From NCBI GenBank assembly GCA_009746045.1, contig RPFO01000027.1, positions 4,774,177 through 4,838,176 on the forward strand: DNA of 64,000 bases, in the 5' to 3' direction. The stretch comes from Mesostigma viride (Eukaryota; Streptophyta; Mesostigmatophyceae; Mesostigmatales; Mesostigmataceae). Both the position numbers and the translations under genes were made by a program. Below, in pieces: positions 41,546 to 53,874 of the stretch (positions within the stretch are counted from its first letter, which is position 1; each line of letters begins with the position of its first letter). A model generated the notes under the pieces. It was not told the DNA's origin. It did no database searches and saw only the letters and a list, made by a program, of their open reading frames with translations.

Positions 41546-44500
41546 ATGATAAATCACAACCACTCAGGGGAAGTGATATATCACAAAGCACGCATAATGC
41601 ACATCCGCAGCAAGGAAGTGCGTGCCGCAGCAGAGACGGAGAAGGAAAAGGCCAAGGTGGGACACGACACGGTGGCAATGCCAGGAGAGACAACACGTGC
41701 AGCGGTACGGGGCAAGCGTACTGAAAGGAACTGACAAAACAAGCTGGAAACACTCTCAGGTGCATGATAAAATGCACCACAATGTCATGAGCCATGGGAG
41801 ACATGGTTTATTGCAAAAATATCGACTGGGATGTTAAGAAAAACACCAATATTGAACATTCAATGATCATCACGGTCATCAAGTGTCAACCTCCGACCCA
41901 TCGCTGGCCAAGCATCCATCGTGCTGATCAAAGGTAAAATCGTCAATATCTACACTGAATCACAACACTGCATCATGCATCCATTGCTCTGAGCTCACAA
42001 CACTAGTATGATAAAATGGCAACGGGGAGTGAACATATTCAGATGGCATGCAACAACCCGATGAAATGGCACAACTGATCAAATACGAACACAAACTGTA
42101 TTGATACACACACAAGGAACGGTGCACTCAAGCATGGCTGTGGGTGGTGTGCAAAATGGACACCCACAATCATCTCACAAATGCAATATAAAATCTGTTG
42201 ACCGAGAAGTACAACGGGGCTCAACAGTCCTCGTCATCAAAGTCATCATCCTCATCATCACCGAAACCATCACGAGGGCTGTCCCAGCCACCATTGCTGA
42301 AGTAACTGGATGACTCTCTAGAAACAATCACAGGACACTGTCGAGTGCTACGGCAATGTGACCATTGAAGGCTCAGAGCCTACAAAATCTGCATCCGCAT
42401 GTGGCCTCTCGCCGTGTTGGACTGACGGATGTGCCCGGCCCGACTGTGTTAGGTATATTGCCTGCATGCAAGACAAAAATACATCATCCGGCAAAGCACG
42501 CATCGGTACACACAAAAATTTGTTAGTGAGATGAACGCTACGCGCTGGACGTGCCAACAACTTTGCATGACTTCAGTTCACTTGTATGTAAGGATGCGGG
42601 GGAGATCGCAGCAGTTGCGTGGCTATCTATGAGTACCGGCCTAATTTTAGGACAAAGAAAGGTGAGATACTGGGCCAAGAGAGAGACAGGGGTGCTCGAG
42701 AAAAAAAATTGGCCATAGATGTTCACCTAAATTGTATCTACATGCCTCACAAGTTGTAGGGAACTGCACACCCAGAAATCCTGGAGTCGCAAAGGTTCCC
42801 TAACATGCCAAGAGGCCTCACAATCTACTTCATTGCAATCTCTGTATGGTTAATACGGCAATAAGAAAGAAACGCCTGAATAGTGCCAAGAAAATGCAAG
42901 GCCAATCAACCAACAATATGCCCCGTTACAGGTAGGATGAACTCTAACGAGGCTGAAGGCTCTACGTCTGCAGTTGACACTAGCAGGAGTCGTTCAGGGT
43001 GGGGAGCGGGGGGGAGGGAATGAAAAAAAGCTGTGATCTGAGCAAAAAGGATAAATATGCAAAGATGCTACCCATGCAAGGAAGCGAGATATAGTCCAGC
43101 AATGCCATGAATGTCAACCAAGGCTACTGGATTGCAAAGAAGATTCTACCGACAGCGAAGGAATTGGTACAAATAATGCAAACTATTTGTAGCTCAGAGC
43201 ATCACCAGCGGGCTACAAAAAAATCATGCACTGAAGCTGGAAGAACAAGGCCAATGGTGGCTGACACGCACAGCACGTTGATAATTTGAGGAATGAGCAC
43301 TACATAAAGAATGATCACCGTTGCTCACCATCAAGAATTCGCCGCGCTGGACAGGTGACCAAGAGCTTGTCGCTGCCACATGCGATGGGGCCGCGTGCAA
43401 GTCCAACGGTATCAGGCATCACAAGTACACGCGCAAAATTGACACCACAATGGCAACACAGATGCACACATACGAATGTATAACGACCGAAAGCATAAAC
43501 AGAGAATCAGTAGGTTAAGACAAGGAAAGTGGCGCAAGAGCAGCCCATGTCATGCAACTCTCAATCTGAACAAGGTTATGCCCTTCATGAAAACTAAATC
43601 GGATGTCGTTTGCATAGTCTATTGACCTTGTACGAATGAGATAGTGAAACTGCTGCAGCATTCATGGCAAGCACGGCTAACTTGGCATGAAACCGAGCGG
43701 CCCATAGCAGCCTTGGCCCTAGGGCGATACGTGAGAATGCCACGTGCGTACGGCATGCATGTTAAAGTCGATGCAAACTTATTAGAATTTCAGGCGAGGA
43801 ATTCCTTGCTCACCTCAACTGGTAAAGAGTGGGCAGCTTCTGGATGTCCGAATGTGCTGTGCCTACCACTGAGCGAACAGATCGATTAAAGCTTTATTCC
43901 AGACCATGCCTATGTTTCTCCCCCGATGGCTGCTTGTAGCCTTGTCCGAGCTCGCTCCTGAATTCATTTAAGACGACGCCCTAATGGCTACATAAATCAC
44001 GACGGTCATCAGTGAGCCTATGCTCCTATTCCAACCACCACGTGCGTTCATACAGAAGCGACATTGCTGGAAATCAAAAGGCACATAATCCCGCCTTGGC
44101 TGCGAGCCGATCGCAGCTCCCTTCCACCTTTCCCACCTGTGCAGCGTGGATAGATGTTCAAGTCAAGTAATTTTTTTTTTCGCGTCGTCTTAACTTCAAC
44201 TTCAACGGTAACACCCGCGCAACCACTGGAATGAGGGCTCGCAATTCGCCAAGTCTCATCAACGTCGCAAAGTCTGGTAACTTGGGGTCATCGCTCTTCC
44301 TGTCATCATCACTCATCAGTGCCAAATACTATCGTCATCACTGTCGTCATTAGAGGCCCTTTACTATCGTCAGTCACTCGCTTTGTGACGATAACTAACG
44401 TACGGTATATTGCATCAGTCGTACTTCCCGCCCCCCCCCCTGCCCACGTCCCCTTCCGATTTCGCCGCTACTACGTATCTCTCCGAGTAGAAGTAGTTTG

Positions 44501-45346
44501 ACATACATGAGGAATAACTGACTGACGAAACCAGTAAAAAGACGACTGACATGACTCTCTAGTATCGCTTGGTTTTGACCGCTTGCTGCTGGCCTGGCAT
44601 CGTAACCGTTAGCCGTACCGTTCAGACTACAGTCGACGGCGGCCCCTAGCTTGGGAGTCTGGAATGAATGGACAATAAATCAATAATCTTTCGCAACAAG
44701 AACGGGGGCTTCGCCCCCGGGCCCCCGGTAGTAACCAATATTGTGCCTGTCCGGCGTTTGTGGCCGGTCTCCGGCCGGACACGTCACCTACTCTACTACA
44801 ACCGTCTACGGAACGTGTGCACATTTAGGGCCCACTGAACGCGAGCAAATATTCCAGTCCGGGCGACCAACTGGAGTGAAAATCTGTGAAAATCGTACGC
44901 TAGTTCCCGGCCAATCGGAGATTCTGGAGACATTTGCCCTTCCCATTGCGCTACGGAGATGTGCGACTGAGGCCGTAAGCATTTGTAACCGTTGGGGTAA
45001 CACAGCGAACACGTCTTGCACTTTGTTCACTGTGCGATGTTCAGACGGAGGTACGTGTAAATTACGTATGCGTATATCATTGCTTGTGCGTTAGGTTTAG
45101 TTGTGACATTTATTGAGCGTTACGGAAGCATTTATATTTCATTGGTAAGGCAGGGAGGACCATGAGCGCGACATTAATCTATTCATCCATTAATTTATCA
45201 CAACCGGTTATACCGTAGGACAATTTACAGTAAAGTTGGTCGCCCGGAGTGGAAGCAATATATGCATTCATTGAGAATATTAGAGGCGGGTGAGAATGGC
45301 ATGCAACATAGGGAAATTAAACCCCGAAAAGAAGAACCTGAAATAT

Positions 45347-45371
45347 ATGTATCAAGGAGACAACCATGTAT
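45347..45371 (-). mobile_element. element X micro-insertion, 13 nt, with 6-bp TSD
   Basis: CAAGGAGACAACC (45353-45365) between ATGTAT at 45347-45352 and 45366-45371. Confidence 0.6.
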
Positions 45372-45404
45372 ACCTGGCATTATATACTGCTTTACCAAAG
45401 ATGC

Positions 45405-45850
45405 CCTCTACCTACATGCAGTTTCACCCATGGAGTATGCCCCTTAGATCAACCCCTGTCACGCAGTGCGTTACCAATGATGATAGGTATTGGGCATACG
45501 TACATGCAGCTTCACCCATGCCGTACGCCCCTCAGGTCAACCCCTGGCACGCACCGTGCCTTACCAATGACCGGACAGGTAAGGAGTACCTAGTGCAGTT
45601 TCGCCCATGCAGTATGCCCCTGAGATCAACCCCTGTCACCTTTCTTTCCAGCACAACCCTTTGGTAAGAAACCAAAGCTTGCCACAAGGCCAAATTCAAT
45701 ATACGCATACGCATAATGCAACCTACGCATACGCAAGATATGTATACACATAACATACAGCCTTACCAATGATACTCCCTACCTGCATGCGTTTCACCCG
45801 TGCAGTATGCCCCTCAGATCAACCCATGTCACTTTCTTTCCAACACATCC
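45405..45850 (+). repeat. degenerate tandem repeat, four copies
   Basis: A block TACATGCAGTTTCACCCATG, AGTATGCCCCTCAGATCAAC, CCCTGTCAC, sometimes followed by CCTTACCAATGA, recurs at about 45413, 45505, 45595 and 45780. Confidence 0.75.
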
Positions 45851-46249
45851 GTTTGCTAAAAATACACAAGCTGGTGAGCCTCCAAGCACAGTGAAGCCTC
45901 CAAGCACAGTGAAGCCGGTGCTAAGAAACGTTTAATTGCCTCAATATTTACATACAACTGAGCAGCCTGCAGCAAACACCTTCCAACAAACCACTCAAAA
46001 ACCACTCGATAAAACCCCGACAGCCGACATGTTTCGCTTCTTAGCAACGTTATCAACGTGAGGTTATGCCTTCTTTCCCGTCAGATAGCGCCAGATCCCT
46101 TGCCATGCCGCCCTGCAGCGCCGCCGGAGTTTTAATGATGTTATCTACGTTGCATGCCTGTGAGGTGTCAAGGCGCGAGCCACCACAAAAGATGATCCCA
46201 CCACAAAGTAGATCCCACCACGAAAGGTATCGTCCCTCGCCCGGGGGCA

Positions 46250-46305
46250 TAAGAAAGGGTCCGAATTCTCCCGATTTCTGGCCTGCGCTAGATGTCTCCT
46301 TGATA
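46250..46305 (+). repeat. element X, medium copy
   Basis: TCCGAATTCTCCCGATTTC through GATGTCTCCTTG. Flanks ATAAGAAA and ATAAAAAT are only partly alike, so a TSD is uncertain. Confidence 0.5.
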
Positions 46306-47204
46306 AAAATTTTCCCCCTTCCATGCAGGACGCGCATCCCGCGAGACTGGTGGCGCAAACCGATAGTTATGGAAATCTTGACGTAAAGCAGCACACTTTC
46401 GACTCAAAGGCCAGTATAAACGCTTCCTTGCCGTTGATTGAATCCCACAACACCTGACTTTTCAAAATGCACAAACAACATCATTCAACGACCTTCTTTC
46501 ACGAGTTCGCATGATTTCTCTGCATTCCGCATGCTATCGTTGTCTTCGTCCCTTCGTGCCTTCGTTGCATCCGTTAAAATCTGTTGAAATCATTGAAAGC
46601 AACGCTACCGAGCTGTCCTTTGGCACGCAGCGACTGCGGTCGCCACGACACGCAAAAACCAGGCAGCAACCGGGCAACATGCAAGCCCAAAGGCGGGCGA
46701 GTCTGGCGCGGCGCCGGCCATTGGGCCCCGGAATAAGAAATACCCAGTCGACATGCAAAGTGACGAACCAACACGCAGCGACTGGGCAACAATTCTGTGG
46801 TCAAACTGACGCTAGTTCCCGGCCAATAACCGGGCAACAACCCCACCACGTTTGTCGCACACATACCGCTTGAATCGGTCGCAATGCCGAAATTCTGTGG
46901 TCAATAGGCCACGCTACTCGAATACGGAAGAGTTTGCGCAACACTTTTGGCAAGAGTTTGGGCAAACAACTTTAGGCACGCCAGCCAAAACGCTGTCTGA
47001 CAAAAGTTTGGCCGCAATGGTGGCACAAATGGGCCAAACTTTGCCGCGCAACCAGTGGACGCAACCAAGCCAACGGCACGCATGTAAGGGAACCCCTACG
47101 GTCGACCCCCCAATCGCGGTCGCCGCGGAACGCTACTCGCACGCGGCAACAGTTTGCTTTTAGGGTTTGCGCAAACAAATCGCTGTCTAAAATTGTAATA
47201 TAAA

Positions 47205-50200
47205 GGGCAACAAGATCGGGGGCTCCGCCCCCGAACCCCCGCTACTTGGCAGATTCTGTGCCTCAACGGCTTTTTGTGCCTCAACGGCGAGTACCAGCAC
47301 AGCCGTACACTCCCGCTCACACAGCCCGCCCACTAGCAAGACAGCCGAACCTGTACGGCAGGCCACATCCTGTGATTCCATGGATTACGCCACGATTCCA
47401 TGCAAATTCATGGTGCCGGACGGTTTGCTGGCCTATTTTGGGAAGCCGGTGGCTGAACCGAACCGCAACTAAACCTGGTATGTCAGCACGTCAGGTCCGT
47501 CCGTCAGCTTTCTCGCTTGAAGGTGGGTCCTCTACACAAAAGGAGGGTCCTCTATCATATGGCCCCGTTTGTTAGTAAGATGGTGGGGTGGGTCCTCTAC
47601 AAGAAAGGAAGGTCCTCTATCATATAGCCCCGTTTGTTAGTAAGATGGTGGGGTGGGTCCTCTTGACGTCTGAACTCGTTTTGTTCACTGAGCAAATGTT
47701 CGCTGTGTCAGGTCCGTCCGTCAGATTTCTCACTTTTTGCTAGCAACCGCCGAATACCCCTTGAATCTGTCCTCTCCTCGCCGTTTTCCTTGCCAACTTC
47801 CCTCGTCCGTTCCAAACGCCTAGGCCAATTTCAAGCTCAACTCGAAACGCAAGGCTTAGGCGCTTAGCTACTCGGAAAAATTAACCGTTACGACGCGGTT
47901 ACGGCCGTTTGCACTCGAAACGCTTTTACTGATTGTCGGTTGGCACGCATTTGTTTGGCTACTCGTCTTAGAAGAGTTTGGGCGCCGGACGCTACGCGGT
48001 GACAGGCTGCTAGAAAGCCTACGGACGCGATCTGCGTAAAGATTTTGTGGAAACAAATTGTGCGTTCCGATTTTTGCGCTACTCGGGTACGGACAACGTT
48101 TGCCGGAAGAGTTTGCGGAACAAATGGGCCGACATAAAAGTAGTATAAAGGGCAACAAGATCGGGGGCTCCGCCCCCGAACCCCCGCTACTTGGCAGATT
48201 CTGTGCCTCAACGGCTTTTTGTGCCTCAACGGCGAGTACCAGCACAGCCGTACACTCCCGCTCACACAGCCCGCCCACTAGCAAGACAGCCGAACCTGTA
48301 CGGCCGGCCACAGCCTGTGATCCCCTGGATTACGCCTCGATTCCATGCAAACTCATGGTGCCGGACGGTTTGCTGGCCTATTTTGGGAAGCCGGTGGCTG
48401 AACCGAACCGCAACTAAACCTGTTATGTCAGTACGTCAGATCCGTCCGTCAGCTTTCTCGCTTTTTGCCAGCAACCGCCAAATACCCCTTGAATCGGTCC
48501 TCTCCTCGCCGTTTTCCCTGCCAATTTCCCTCGTCCGTTCCAAACGCCTAGGCCAATTTCAAGCTCAACTTGGCACGCATCGTTTTGGCTCGCTCCTACG
48601 CTGAGCTACTAAATGTATTAGACCGTTACTCAGCCGTTACGTATATTTCCTCTAATGCTGGCGAAATTGGCTGGAGGTTGTTTGGCTACTCGTCTTAGAA
48701 GAGTTTGGGCGCCGGACGCTACGCGGTGACAGGCCGCTAGAAAGCCTACGGACACGATTTGCTGAAAGATTTTGTGGAAACAAATTTTGCGTTCCGATTT
48801 TCGCGCTACTAGTGTACGGACAACGTTTGCCGGAAGAGTTTGCGGAAGAGTTTGCGCAGCCAAAAAGTAGTATAAAGGGCAACAAGATCGGGGGCTCCGC
48901 CCCCGAACCCCCGCTACTTGGCAGATTCTGTGCCTCAACGGCTTTTTGTGCCTCAACGGCGAGTACCAGCACAGCCGTACACTCCCGCTCACACAGCCCG
49001 CCCACTAGCAAGACAGCCGAACCTGTACGGCCGGCCACAGCCTGTGATCCCCTGGATTACGCCTCGATTCCATGCAAACTCATGGTGCCGGACGGTTTGC
49101 TGGCCTATTTTGGGAAGCCGGTGGCTGAACCGAACCGCAACTAAACCTGTTATGTCAGTACGTCAGATCCGTCCGTCAGCTTTCTCGCTTTTTGCCAGCA
49201 ACCGCCAAATACCCCTTGAATCGGTCCTCTCCTCGCCGTTTTCCCTGCCAATTTCCCTCGTCCGTTCCAAACGCCTAGGCCAATTTCAAGCTCAACTTGG
49301 CACGCATCGTTTTGGCTCGCTCCTACGCTGAGCTACTAAATGTATTAGACCGTTACTCAGCCGTTACGTATATTTCCTCTAATGCTGGCGAAATTGGCTG
49401 GAGGTTGTTTGGCTACTCGTCTTAGAAGAGTTTGGGCGCCGGACGCTACGCGGTGACAGGCCGCTAGAAAGCCTACGGACACGATTTGCTGAAAGATTTT
49501 GTGGAAACAAATTTTGCGTTCCGATTTTCGCGCTACTAGTGTACGGACAACGTTTGCCGGAAGAGTTTGCGGAAGAGTTTGCGCAGCCAAAAAGTAGTAT
49601 AAAGGGCAACAAGATCGGGGGCTCCGCCCCCGAACCCCCGCTACTTGGCAGATTCTGTGCCTCAACGGCTTTTTGTGCCTCAACGGCGAGTACCAGCACA
49701 GCCGTACACTCCCGCTTACACAGCCCGCCCACTAGCAAGACAGCCGAACCTGTACGGCCGGCCACAGCCTGTGATTCCATGGATTACGCCACGATTCCAT
49801 GCAAACTCATGGTGCCGGACGGTTTGCTGGCCTATTTTGGGAAGCCGGTGGCTGAACCGAACCGCAACTAAACCTGGTCTGTCAGTAGGTCAGGTCCGTC
49901 CGTCAGCTTTCTCGCTTTTTGCCAGCAACCGCCAAATACCCCTTGAATCGGTCCTCTCCTCGCCGTTTTCCTTGCCAATTTCCCTCGTCCGTTCCAAACG
50001 CCTAGGCCAATTTCAAGCTCAACTCGAAACGCAAGGCTTCGGCGCTTAGCTACTCGGAAAACTTCACGGTTACGAGGAGGTTACGGCCGTTTCTACTCGA
50101 AACGCTTTTACTGATTGACGGTTGGCAGGTATTTGTTTGGTTCCCTGGCTAGAAGAGTTTGGGCGGCACACGTTACGCGGTGACAGGCCGCTAGAAAGCC

Positions 50201-50340
50201 TACGGATGGGATCTGCGCAAAGGTTTTGCGGAAACAAATTTGGCGTTCGGATTTTTGCGCTACTCGGGTACGGACAACGTTTGCCGGAAGAGTTTGCGGA
50301 ACAAATGGGCCGACCTAAAAGTAGTATAAAGGGCAACAAG
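47205..50340 (+). repeat. 727-bp tandem repeats, four units plus a fifth start
   Basis: Units begin AAGGGCAACAAGATCGGGGG at about 47205, 48150, 48877 and 49604, with a fifth start at 50331: spacings of 945, 727, 727 and 727 bp. The first unit carries an extra tandem duplication of about 75 bp (GGTGGGTCCTCTACA type, 47522-47660). Each unit opens with a GGGGGCTCCGCCCCC hairpin preceded by TAGTATAAAGGG, which looks like a TATA box. A related start (GGGGGCTTCGCCCCC) is at about 44703. Confidence 0.9.
48191..48604 (+). other. open frame carried by each 727-bp unit
   Basis: The frame reads DSVPQRLFVPQRRVPAQPY, LYGRPQPVIPWITPRFHANS and FASNRQIPLESVLSS, with no ATG at the start (TTG). Between units, the differences in the central 60 bp fall at third codon positions or are synonymous in this frame (for example CCA/CCC, ATT/ATC, AAT/AAC, AGG/CGG, with one His/Gln change). 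Changes near the end of the shared part are not synonymous. No family is recognised; it may be an exon or chance. Confidence 0.25.
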
Positions 50341-50399
50341 CGCAAGTCTGGAATCAACCCGTCAGGATCCTTGCGCAAAATTCAAATATTGCGCCGAAA

Positions 50400-51840
50400 C
50401 CGATGGCGAACGACTAGGTGCATGGACTGAGGCGCACGCAAATCCATTTGGCTACTGTAAGGCTAGGCAGTATATCCCATGGAAAGCGGGAAAATTTTTT
50501 AAATGGCGGCTACGGCGGATTTACGATTTTCACCCGCCTAATCTTCGAGACTGAGAAAAATTTTAGCCTATCGAAACCTCCTGCGCGAGACCTTCCTAAT
50601 GAGCTCTCATTGCGCCACCCATGCGCAGCTTTGACAGACTTATCGTCGCCATGCCAACTGAGCCGACGCCTCGACTCCTTCTGAGGCCCAGCACTGTAAA
50701 CAGGCCATCTTTCCTCAACCGCTGGCGCAATGTTTCCCTCTTTTACCTTGCCTGCCCATGCCCGCGACTCGAGCTTTCTTGGGTCAATTCTGTGCAGTTA
50801 CCAGAATTCTAGCCCCACCGCCAATGCAGCCGCCCCTTTGGCTGTTGAGTGATGTCCAACTGGCACGATGGAAAGGCCTCCATCACATTGGCGCCCTCTC
50901 CAGTGGCCCACATGTACCGACGAGACCTGCATCTCGAGCTCCTCGGCCCACACGCTGCAGCTGTCACCACGCGAGACGCCCTGAGACTCTCGGCATCATT
51001 TTCCCATGCAATATCACGCCCTCGATTCGCAGCAAGGTCTTCACCTACCGGCTACCACCATACCGGCCATGAGCCCTTGCTGCACCACTGCACCACACGA
51101 AGTGTGCGGCCCTGAATTAAGTTAAGTACACGGCAGGACTAGGAACCCCCCGAAATTACATCAGGATCTCCAATGGCCTTGGCGTCACATTGGTTGTTGC
51201 ATGGTGAGGGTTTCAGATGTTCTCGGAACAGCTGGTCCCATGTTGCTATGCATGCAGTTACTCTTGCCATTATGTGTGTCCATGTGCCTCCAACCATCCC
51301 GCCACAATGCCAGCACCCTCCACCCTGCTAATCCCCACTCGCCCCACTCCCCTGCCTGTTCCATACCCACCCCACCCACAAAGATACATTACGGACATCC
51401 ACATGCCGCTATCCATCCCCCCTGACTACGGACCACTCTCGCCCCCACCCTGAGGTCCCCCACAACACCGTAACACCGCCCTCCTCCCCAAACCATACAC
51501 TGCCCTCCTCCCCAAACCATACGCTGACCCACCCGACCATCCACCTTGAGTCCCCCTAGCCAACCTATGTGACTACCACCCTTCCGTATTACCTCCACCA
51601 CATTCCACACCAACATCGCAAACCATCCACTAAACCAACCACCCGCCCCACAACGAGGTTCCCCTACACCACTGCACCCCGCCCAGTGACCCCACCCCCC
51701 GCTGCCCTAATATACGATGACTCCACCCCACCATCCACATGAACCATAACCAACCCCGCCCACCCCGGCCTCCGGGGCAACCAACCCCTTGTCCACTCAA
51801 CCATAACTGACCCTGCTGCATAGACCATCGCCAAGCCCGC
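50400..51840. other. no gene recognised
   Basis: Short ORFs only. 51280-51840 is C-rich low-complexity sequence with a small direct duplication (CCCTCCTCCCCAAACCATAC at about 51480 and 51500). Confidence 0.5.
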
Positions 51841-51849
51841 CTACGTACC

Positions 51850-52020
51850 ATTAATTAATTAATTAATTAGGAACATAACTCCGTTGGGAGTATATGTAGC
51901 ACATAGCCCTGAGAAGGGGCATATGGCCTTTAATACACTCTTGGCTACTTCTTGCAGGTGGGGGAATGTAAACTGCCACCTGCTCTGGGTGCACGAAGTG
52001 CACCTGCCCACCACTGTATT
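51850..52020 (-). mobile_element. SINE-like element D, copy 2, truncated
   Basis: TTAATTAATTA, the hairpin CTCCGTTGGGAG (51889-51900), and GTAGCACATAGCCCTGAG through the GGGTGCACGAAGTGCACC stretch. The 5-prime half is missing. Confidence 0.65.
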
Positions 52021-52339
52021 CAGGCACCTACGTACCATAGGCAAGCCACCACGGCAACCCAAGCATCCCCACCCCTCACACGAACCTGTGACCTACGCAC
52101 GAGCTACCCACATTTACAACTGCGTTCCACAACTACTAAATCATCAACCCCTACCAATGTCCCCCTTGACACCCGCCAAAGGAAGGGGGAACCCCCCCCC
52201 TTCCCCCCCCCCACCCACCCACCCACCCCACTACACTACATCGGACCGGTATTGTAATCTAGCGCCGCACCGGCTGTGACTGACCTGACTGACCCCAGGT
52301 TGCGCGGTTTCTCAGGTGACTGTGGGAAACTGGGCTTAT

Positions 52340-52560
52340 TCATGAGAGGGGGTGTCTAAACTGGGGTGGTTAATGTCAGAGTGGGCTGAGTGGGGGCTGT
52401 GGGAAACTGGGATAGTGTATGAGTGGGGGGGTCTAAACTGGGTTGTTCATGAGTGGGCTGAGCGGGGGCTGTCAGAAACTGGGATTATTTATGAGTGGGC
52501 AGTGTGTGAAACTGGGATTTTTTTTATTTTTTTTTTATGACTGATTGCAATTTTACAACC
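52340..52560 (+). repeat. degenerate repeat of GAGTGGGCTGAG / GAAACTGGGAT
   Basis: Three or four units of about 60-70 bp, each with CTGTGGGAAACTGGGAT-like text, ending in a T-rich tract. 52560-53160 shows nothing recognisable. Confidence 0.6.
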
Positions 52561-53159
52561 CCCTCATGAGGGGGTTGTAAACACTGGGATTATGAGTTTG
52601 CGGGCGGGGGAGGCCGCCTTGCTGTTCTTGAAACCCATTCAAGGATGTTCTAGGCAACACATTGATTTTGATGTGCATTTCTATTGATCGAGGCTGTGAA
52701 AGGCTATGACAAATCTTGAGTGTTCAAACTTGCCTTTTTTTTTCTGCTCACAGGGAGACAAGGTGCCGGCCTCCTCGTCGTCGTCCACTTAACATCGTCA
52801 TCTAGGCGCCATGACTGCGCAGGTTTGTTTTTGTTTTCTTGATCTATATCGAGCGCTTTCTTGTTCATGAATTGGTTTTCTAGGGTGCGGTGGCAGATGA
52901 GACAACTGACACCAACCATCCGTTAATGTTTCTTGCGCATGTGCGTTTTTTAATGCATTCCAGGAACATTCTGAGATTTCTGTCACGCAACGACAAGCGC
53001 CAAGCCGGCGTTTGCAAATTGTCACTGATCGATAATCACTGTTGAAGAATGAAGAATCAAGAATGAAGAATGAAGATCTGTTACATTTATCTTTATATTT
53101 GTAATAAAGAAATCGCGAGCTGTGCTTTTCATCCGTTTTGCTTTGGAATGTGTTCTGAT

Positions 53160-53598
53160 ATATCTGTGTGATATGTCATGATCGCCCGTGGTTTTATGTC
53201 ACTGTTTTCTCCCTAGATTTATCAGTGACATTGTCACGGCTTTGTCACCCTTTTTTTCCTGATATATCAGTGATAATGTCACGGATTTGTCACCCTTTTT
53301 TTCGTGATAATGTCACGGATTTGTCACCCTTTTTTCGTGATATATCAGTGATAATGTCACGGATTTTGTCAGTGCGTTTTATCAAGTCGTGACATTGATA
53401 TTTTGTGATAATTTCCTTGTTTTTGTCACAAAGATAATCACAGAATATGCTGGTTTTATCACATGATTTGTCACGAAATGTCACAGAATATCACACTTTT
53501 GTCACAAAAAATCACAAAATGTCACATTTTGTCACATCCACATCACAAAATGTCACGTGATATGTCACAAAATATCACAAAATGTCACACCCCCCTTC
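53160..53598 (-). repeat. right TIR of the 12.3-kb element
   Basis: The same vocabulary as the left end in reverse complement. Its inner part also holds a local repeat, GATATATCAGTGATAATGTC followed by ACGGATTTGTCACCC, three times (53265-53370). Confidence 0.75.
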
Positions 53599-53874
53599 CC
53601 GGTCGAAGGCTGGCCCGGCACCCGTGCTCCTCACCTTTAAGTACATGGCGGACAAGCTGGCGTTCCTTAAATGCCGCAAGAAGCTCTCGGAGACTCGCTT
53701 CACGCTGGACGACGACTAATTGACCCTGGCCCAGCAACAGCGGCGACGCGAGCTATGGCCGACCTACCTTCAGCTCCGGCAGAGCGCAAGGGGGAAGCCG
53801 GTATACTGTGGAGGGGGGCGGTCATCCACGTTGACCACAAGCCCTGGCAGCCCCCTCCTGCCACCTCAGACTAG
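53599..53874 (+). pseudogene. L1-like LINE ORF1, C-terminal part
   Basis: Resumes at CGGTCGAAG with SKAGPAPVLLTFKYMADKLA and FLKCRKKLSETRFTLDDD, then a TAA. The next frame continues LTLAQQQRRRELWPTYLQLR and GAVIHVDHKPWQPPPATSD to TAG 53874. Such a basic C-terminal domain after an RRM is typical of L1-type ORF1 proteins. ORF2 does not follow; an RLE-LINE array begins at 53875. Confidence 0.65.

Larger units (their letters stand above)
41285..53598. mobile_element. 12.3-kb TIR element with TGTGACA-rich ends, inserted in LINE ORF1
   Basis: The left end reads AAGGGGTCTGTGACATTTTG and the right end, read inward on the other strand, GAAGGGGGGTGTGACATTTTG. Both continue as TGTGACA/TGTGATA words, and both carry GATAAAACCAGCATATT about 140-165 bp in (41451-41467; reverse complement with one change at 53444-53460). 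CCGGT flanks both sides (41280-41284, 53599-53603). Removing the insert and one CCGGT leaves the ORF1 frame continuous. The interior has no long ORF and no transposase that I recognise; it holds tandem repeats, an element D copy and low-complexity stretches. Superfamily is unknown. Confidence 0.75.
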
